Shown: piece after piece, positions 5,340 through 7,841 of the stretch
How positions within the stretch are numbered: the first letter of the stretch is position 1
Layout of the letters: each line of letters starts with the position of its first letter
Assembly (NCBI GenBank): GCA_947285985.1
Contig: CAMYPB010000040.1
Coordinates: 1 to 7,841, forward strand
From: an uncultured Holosporaceae bacterium
Lineage (GTDB): Bacteria; Pseudomonadota; Alphaproteobacteria; RUG11792
Direction of reading: 5' to 3'
Length of the DNA stretch: 7,841 nt
Made by a program: the position numbers and the translations under genes
Notes under the pieces: model-generated
The model's database searches: none
Told to the model about the DNA's origin: nothing
What the model saw: only the letters and a program-made list of their open reading frames with translations

Positions 5340-5912
5340 ATGATTATGCAAACGAAAATAACGGGAAAAGGAATTGATATAGGGGATAGCCTTCGTGAAT
5401 TCACGAATCTTGAAATATCCAATTTGATAGACAAATATATGGGGAGTGAGATCGATTCTGTCGTCACAATCTCAAAGGATAACAAATTATTTCAAGTTGA
5501 GACAATTATATATCTCCATAAGGGATTCGTCATCAAAACAAATGGAATTTCAGACGATCCTTATAAGGCCGTTAGTATGTCTTTGGAACGACTCGAAGAA
5601 AAAATTAAAAAACACAAGAATCGTATAACCGATAAAAAACGTCGATCCCATTGGGAGGATAGTATGCTCGAAGCAACAGGATACGTCCTCGAAAGAAAGG
5701 ATCATGACGACAATCTAGATAATGATGAAGAACATCTCATCATCGCAGAGCAAGAACGTTATATTTTGTCTCTTAGTGTTAGCGAGGCCGTCATGAAACT
5801 CGATCTGACGGATGTCAATGTTGTTATGTTTAGGAATGCAGATTCTGGACGGATCAATGTTGTCTATAAAAGACCAGATGGACATATAGGCTGGATTGAT
5901 TATAAAGAATAG
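5340..5912 (+). CDS. hpf: Ribosome hibernation promoting factor, long form (HPF/RaiA)
   Basis: Long HPF binds the decoding region of the 30S subunit in slow growth and pairs ribosomes into inactive 100S dimers through its C-terminal domain. The product is 190 residues from ATG 5340, or 188 from ATG 5346. The S30AE domain spans about 3-100: KITGKGIDIGDSLREF, then VETIIYLHKG, DPYKAVSMSLERLEEKIKKH. A charged linker (about 115-140, rich in Asp and Glu) follows. The dimerisation domain (about 145-190) has VSEAVMKLDL, VVMFRNADSGRINVVYKRPD and GHIGWID. Both domains are complete and the length is usual for the long form. GGAG at 5332-5335 is 4 bases from the first ATG and 10 from the second, so the start is uncertain. 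In many proteobacteria hpf follows rpoN; here it stands alone between yqaA and lysC, with its own TATAAT. Confidence 0.94.
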   Translation: MIMQTKITGKGIDIGDSLREFTNLEISNLIDKYMGSEIDSVVTISKDNKLFQVETIIYLHKGFVIKTNGISDDPYKAVSMSLERLEEKIKKHKNRITDKKRRSHWEDSMLEATGYVLERKDHDDNLDNDEEHLIIAEQERYILSLSVSEAVMKLDLTDVNVVMFRNADSGRINVVYKRPDGHIGWIDYKE

Positions 5913-5913
5913 T

Positions 5914-5919
5914 TATAAA
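5914..5919 (+). promoter_or_regulatory. -10-like box of lysC, predicted leaderless start
   Basis: TATAAA (5 of 6) begins one base after the hpf stop codon and ends seven bases before ATG 5927. No Shine-Dalgarno lies in the 14-base hpf-lysC gap. Either lysC has its own leaderless transcript or it is read through from hpf without a normal binding site. Confidence 0.4.
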
Positions 5920-5926
5920 AAATTTT

Positions 5927-7144
5927 ATGAGTCTATACGTTTTAAAGTTTGGGGGTTCATCTGTTGCAACTGTGACACGAATTCAACATGTCGCCTCAGT
6001 AATAAAAAATTTGAGGACGATAGGGGATCATCATGTCGCAGTTGTCGTCTCCGCGATGCAGGGTGTCACAAATCAACTCGTTGAATTGACACGAAATTTT
6101 TCGTCGACAAATCTTGATCGTGAGTATGATGCGGTTATTAGTTCGGGGGAACAAGTTTCCTCTGGTCTTTTATCTTTATGTCTAAAAAATATGGGGATAA
6201 ATGCGAAATCTTTTCAGGGTTGGCAGATTCCGATCATAACCGATGGAATGTTTTCGGATGCTTCGATAAAGAGTGTTGATAAAGAAATTTTGTTGAGGGA
6301 GATATACGAGAATGATGTTGTCCCTGTCATAACGGGTTTTCAAGGGATTTCCGAAGATAATCGTGAGATCCATACTATAGGACGAGGGGGATCGGATGCG
6401 TCTGCCGTTGCGATTTCATACGCAATAGACGCGGATGAATGTTTTATATACACGGATGTTGATGGAGTTTATACAGCAGATCCCAGAATTGTTCTTGATT
6501 CGAGGAGATTATCTAGTATATCTTATGAGGAAATGTTGGAACTCGCATCTCTTGGAGCGAAGGTTTTGCAATCTCGTTCCGTTTTGATGGCATATCAGTG
6601 TGGTGTTAAACTTAGGGTATTGTCGAGTTTTACGAACAATTCATCGGAATCTGGAGAGACGATAGTGTGCGATAAAACAGTTTATATTCCAAAAGATAAG
6701 AAAATCGCGGGGATTGCCCATAATACGTCCAGTTTTATGGTAAAGATTTTTAATGTTAAATTCTCGTTATCTGATATATTGAAGATTTTTATGGATCACA
6801 ATATAAAGATCGAATTCATAACGGAATCTTATGTTGGGATAGGAAAGGATGAGAGAATTATCTCTTTTCTTTCGGAAAAGAGTTTTATCGAAGATATAAG
6901 AAATATATTGCATTCTATGGATATTGATTATGAATTTGATGAATCAATAGGGGTTGTGAGTGTTGTTGGATCCGGAATAAAAACGGATATATCTATATGT
7001 CGCGATATTTTATCGAAACTTGATAGTGAGAATATTATAGTAAAACATATATCAATAACAGAGATGAGTTGTTCTGTTGTTATACCATTTCAAATGACGG
7101 AATATGTCATCAATATTTTACACAATTTATTTTTTAATGCATAA
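5927..7144 (+). CDS. lysC: Aspartate kinase
   Basis: Aspartokinase phosphorylates aspartate to 4-phosphoaspartate, the entry to lysine, threonine, methionine and diaminopimelate for peptidoglycan. The 405-residue monofunctional enzyme has an amino-acid kinase domain (about 1-235): KFGGSSVA (7-14), VVVSAMQGVTN (39-49), SSGEQVSSG (72-80), TIGRGGSDASAVA (150-162) and YTDVDGVYTADPRI (175-188). EMLELASLGAKVLQSRSV (202-219) follows. Two C-terminal ACT regulatory domains follow (about 258-305 and 342-386), but both are divergent: the first lacks the usual PG turn (NVKFSLSDILKIF), and the second reads VGSGIKTDISICRDIL. Feedback inhibition may therefore differ. The length is typical of class-II-like alphaproteobacterial LysC. 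There is no Shine-Dalgarno; the start is fixed by homology because KFGG must be near residue 7. The gene begins 14 bases after hpf, and rlmN starts 18 bases after its stop. Confidence 0.95.
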   Translation: MSLYVLKFGGSSVATVTRIQHVASVIKNLRTIGDHHVAVVVSAMQGVTNQLVELTRNFSSTNLDREYDAVISSGEQVSSGLLSLCLKNMGINAKSFQGWQIPIITDGMFSDASIKSVDKEILLREIYENDVVPVITGFQGISEDNREIHTIGRGGSDASAVAISYAIDADECFIYTDVDGVYTADPRIVLDSRRLSSISYEEMLELASLGAKVLQSRSVLMAYQCGVKLRVLSSFTNNSSESGETIVCDKTVYIPKDKKIAGIAHNTSSFMVKIFNVKFSLSDILKIFMDHNIKIEFITESYVGIGKDERIISFLSEKSFIEDIRNILHSMDIDYEFDESIGVVSVVGSGIKTDISICRDILSKLDSENIIVKHISITEMSCSVVIPFQMTEYVINILHNLFFNA

Positions 7145-7162
7145 AGTTATACAAGAGAAATT

Positions 7163-7841
7163 ATGAAGAAGGGAATACTAAATTTTTCAAGAGAGGAATT
7201 GATCGATATTTTTAGGGATGATTTAGGACTCAAGAAATATCAGGTCGATCAGGTTTTGTTGTGGATTTTTAGATATGGGGTTAAGTCATTCTTCGAGATG
7301 ACGAACATAAATAAGAATAACCAAAGAAAATTGGACGATTATTTTTATATATATAGACCGAATATCGTTAATGTTCAAAAATCTGAAGATGGAACGATAA
7401 AATTTCTCTTGGAACTCCCAGATCACGAGGATACACAACGAAATGATGAAAATTTAAAAGACACTGAGTTTTTGGAGCGTGAATGTCAGAGTAAAGAATC
7501 TTTAGATTCTATTCCATCATTTCGAACTGTATATAATGATAATAGCATACCGGTTATTAAAAATTCGTTAACAAACAGAAAAAAGTTTTTCACAATTGAA
7601 ACGGTTTTCATTCCATCGAAGAAGAGGAATACGATATGTGTTTCATCGCAGGTTGGATGTGTTGTGGGGTGTAAATTTTGTAATACGGGGTATAACGGAT
7701 TCAAGAGGAGTCTTTCAACTGAGGAAATAGTAGGGCAATATTTTATCGTGAAGGATTATCTTGGTTTGTGGGGGGATAGTGATGAGCGTCTCTCAAACAT
7801 AGTTTATATGGGTATGGGAGAGCCTCTCTATAATATAAATA
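7163..7841 (+). CDS. rlmN: 23S rRNA (adenine2503-C2)/tRNA methyltransferase RlmN, 3' truncated by window, with insertion
   Basis: RlmN is a radical-SAM enzyme that methylates C2 of A2503 in 23S rRNA and A37 of some tRNAs. The first 226 residues are visible. The N-terminal accessory domain (about 5-85) has FSREELIDIF, KYQVDQVLLWIF, FFEMTNINK and SEDGTIKFLLEL. The core has ETVFIPSKKRNTICVSSQVG and the cluster-binding C166-VVG-C170-KF-C173 (CX3CX2C), then GFKRSLSTEEIVGQ and YMGMGEPLYNIN at the edge. Between the DGTIKF strand and the ETVFIP strand, which are only a few residues apart in the E. coli protein as I recall it, lie about 55 extra polar residues (roughly 87-142). The frame stays open through them. 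The ATG is weakly supported by AAGAGA. The second catalytic Cys lies beyond the window. It is probably co-transcribed with lysC. Confidence 0.93.
   Translation, partial: MKKGILNFSREELIDIFRDDLGLKKYQVDQVLLWIFRYGVKSFFEMTNINKNNQRKLDDYFYIYRPNIVNVQKSEDGTIKFLLELPDHEDTQRNDENLKDTEFLERECQSKESLDSIPSFRTVYNDNSIPVIKNSLTNRKKFFTIETVFIPSKKRNTICVSSQVGCVVGCKFCNTGYNGFKRSLSTEEIVGQYFIVKDYLGLWGDSDERLSNIVYMGMGEPLYNIN
7421..7588 (+). other. In-frame insertion segment within RlmN
   Basis: Roughly residues 87-142 of RlmN have no counterpart in the standard alignment between the accessory domain and the radical-SAM core. The segment is rich in Asp, Glu, Asn, Lys and Ser, with no motif I recognise, and looks like a disordered loop. 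It contains a small perfect hairpin, AGAATC-TTTA-GATTCT (7495-7510), but no larger palindrome around it. Exact borders cannot be set by eye. Confidence 0.55.

Noticed and set aside
7495..7510. AGAATC-TTTA-GATTCT hairpin as a Rickettsia-type palindromic element in rlmN
   Set aside because: Pairing stops at six bases; flanks do not continue the palindrome and no second copy is visible in the window.
7486..7704. 72-residue minus-strand ORF opposite rlmN
   Set aside because: It lies opposite conserved RlmN sequence including the CX3CX2C motif, and its product is not recognisable.
1..7841. tRNA, rRNA, CRISPR array, insertion sequence or phage gene
   Set aside because: I scanned for cloverleaf arms, spaced direct repeats, transposase motifs and terminal inverted repeats and saw none; nearly all of the window is housekeeping coding sequence.

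Overview
The window is a gene-dense, AT-rich stretch (about one third G+C by eye, not counted) with ten recognisable protein genes and one strongly supported unlisted small gene. Family assignments and sequence style (long-form hibernation factor with its C-terminal domain, MlaA, an FGLSFQ-type TatC, a YqaA/DedA protein, an L25/Ctc with a C-terminal extension) fit an AT-rich alphaproteobacterium, perhaps a host-associated one of the Holosporales/Rickettsiales kind. The lineage is an inference; no rRNA or tRNA is present to fix it. TGA is a normal stop and TGG encodes Trp, so the genetic code looks standard.

Layout. Positions 1-739 (+) hold the 3' end of a phosphoethanolamine transferase, then dgkA. 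These form a plausible lipid-A/diacylglycerol recycling pair. mlaA (outer-membrane lipid asymmetry) converges on dgkA, and their 3' ends overlap by 20 bases. A 109-base divergent region separates mlaA from ftsQ (cell division, +) and carries an extended -10 box plus a perfect 9-2-9 dyad. ftsQ converges on a minus-strand operon, rplY - pth - 44-codon ORF - tatC. In that operon pth, the small ORF and tatC overlap by 4 and 8 bases, so the small ORF is very probably a real membrane microprotein. rplY diverges from a yqaA-type DedA membrane protein. Then come hpf, lysC and rlmN on the plus strand; rlmN runs off the right edge.

Themes. Three plus-strand genes (ftsQ, yqaA, lysC) have no Shine-Dalgarno, but each has a -10-like hexamer exactly seven bases before the start codon. 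This predicts leaderless transcripts. dgkA, rplY, pth and hpf have Shine-Dalgarno sequences. Genes that usually sit in fixed clusters (ftsQ in dcw, tatC with tatAB) are separated from their usual partners here, as in rearranged or reduced genomes. RlmN carries an in-frame insertion of roughly 55 residues in front of its radical-SAM core. No mobile element, CRISPR array, RNA gene or intergenic gap over 110 bases was found.
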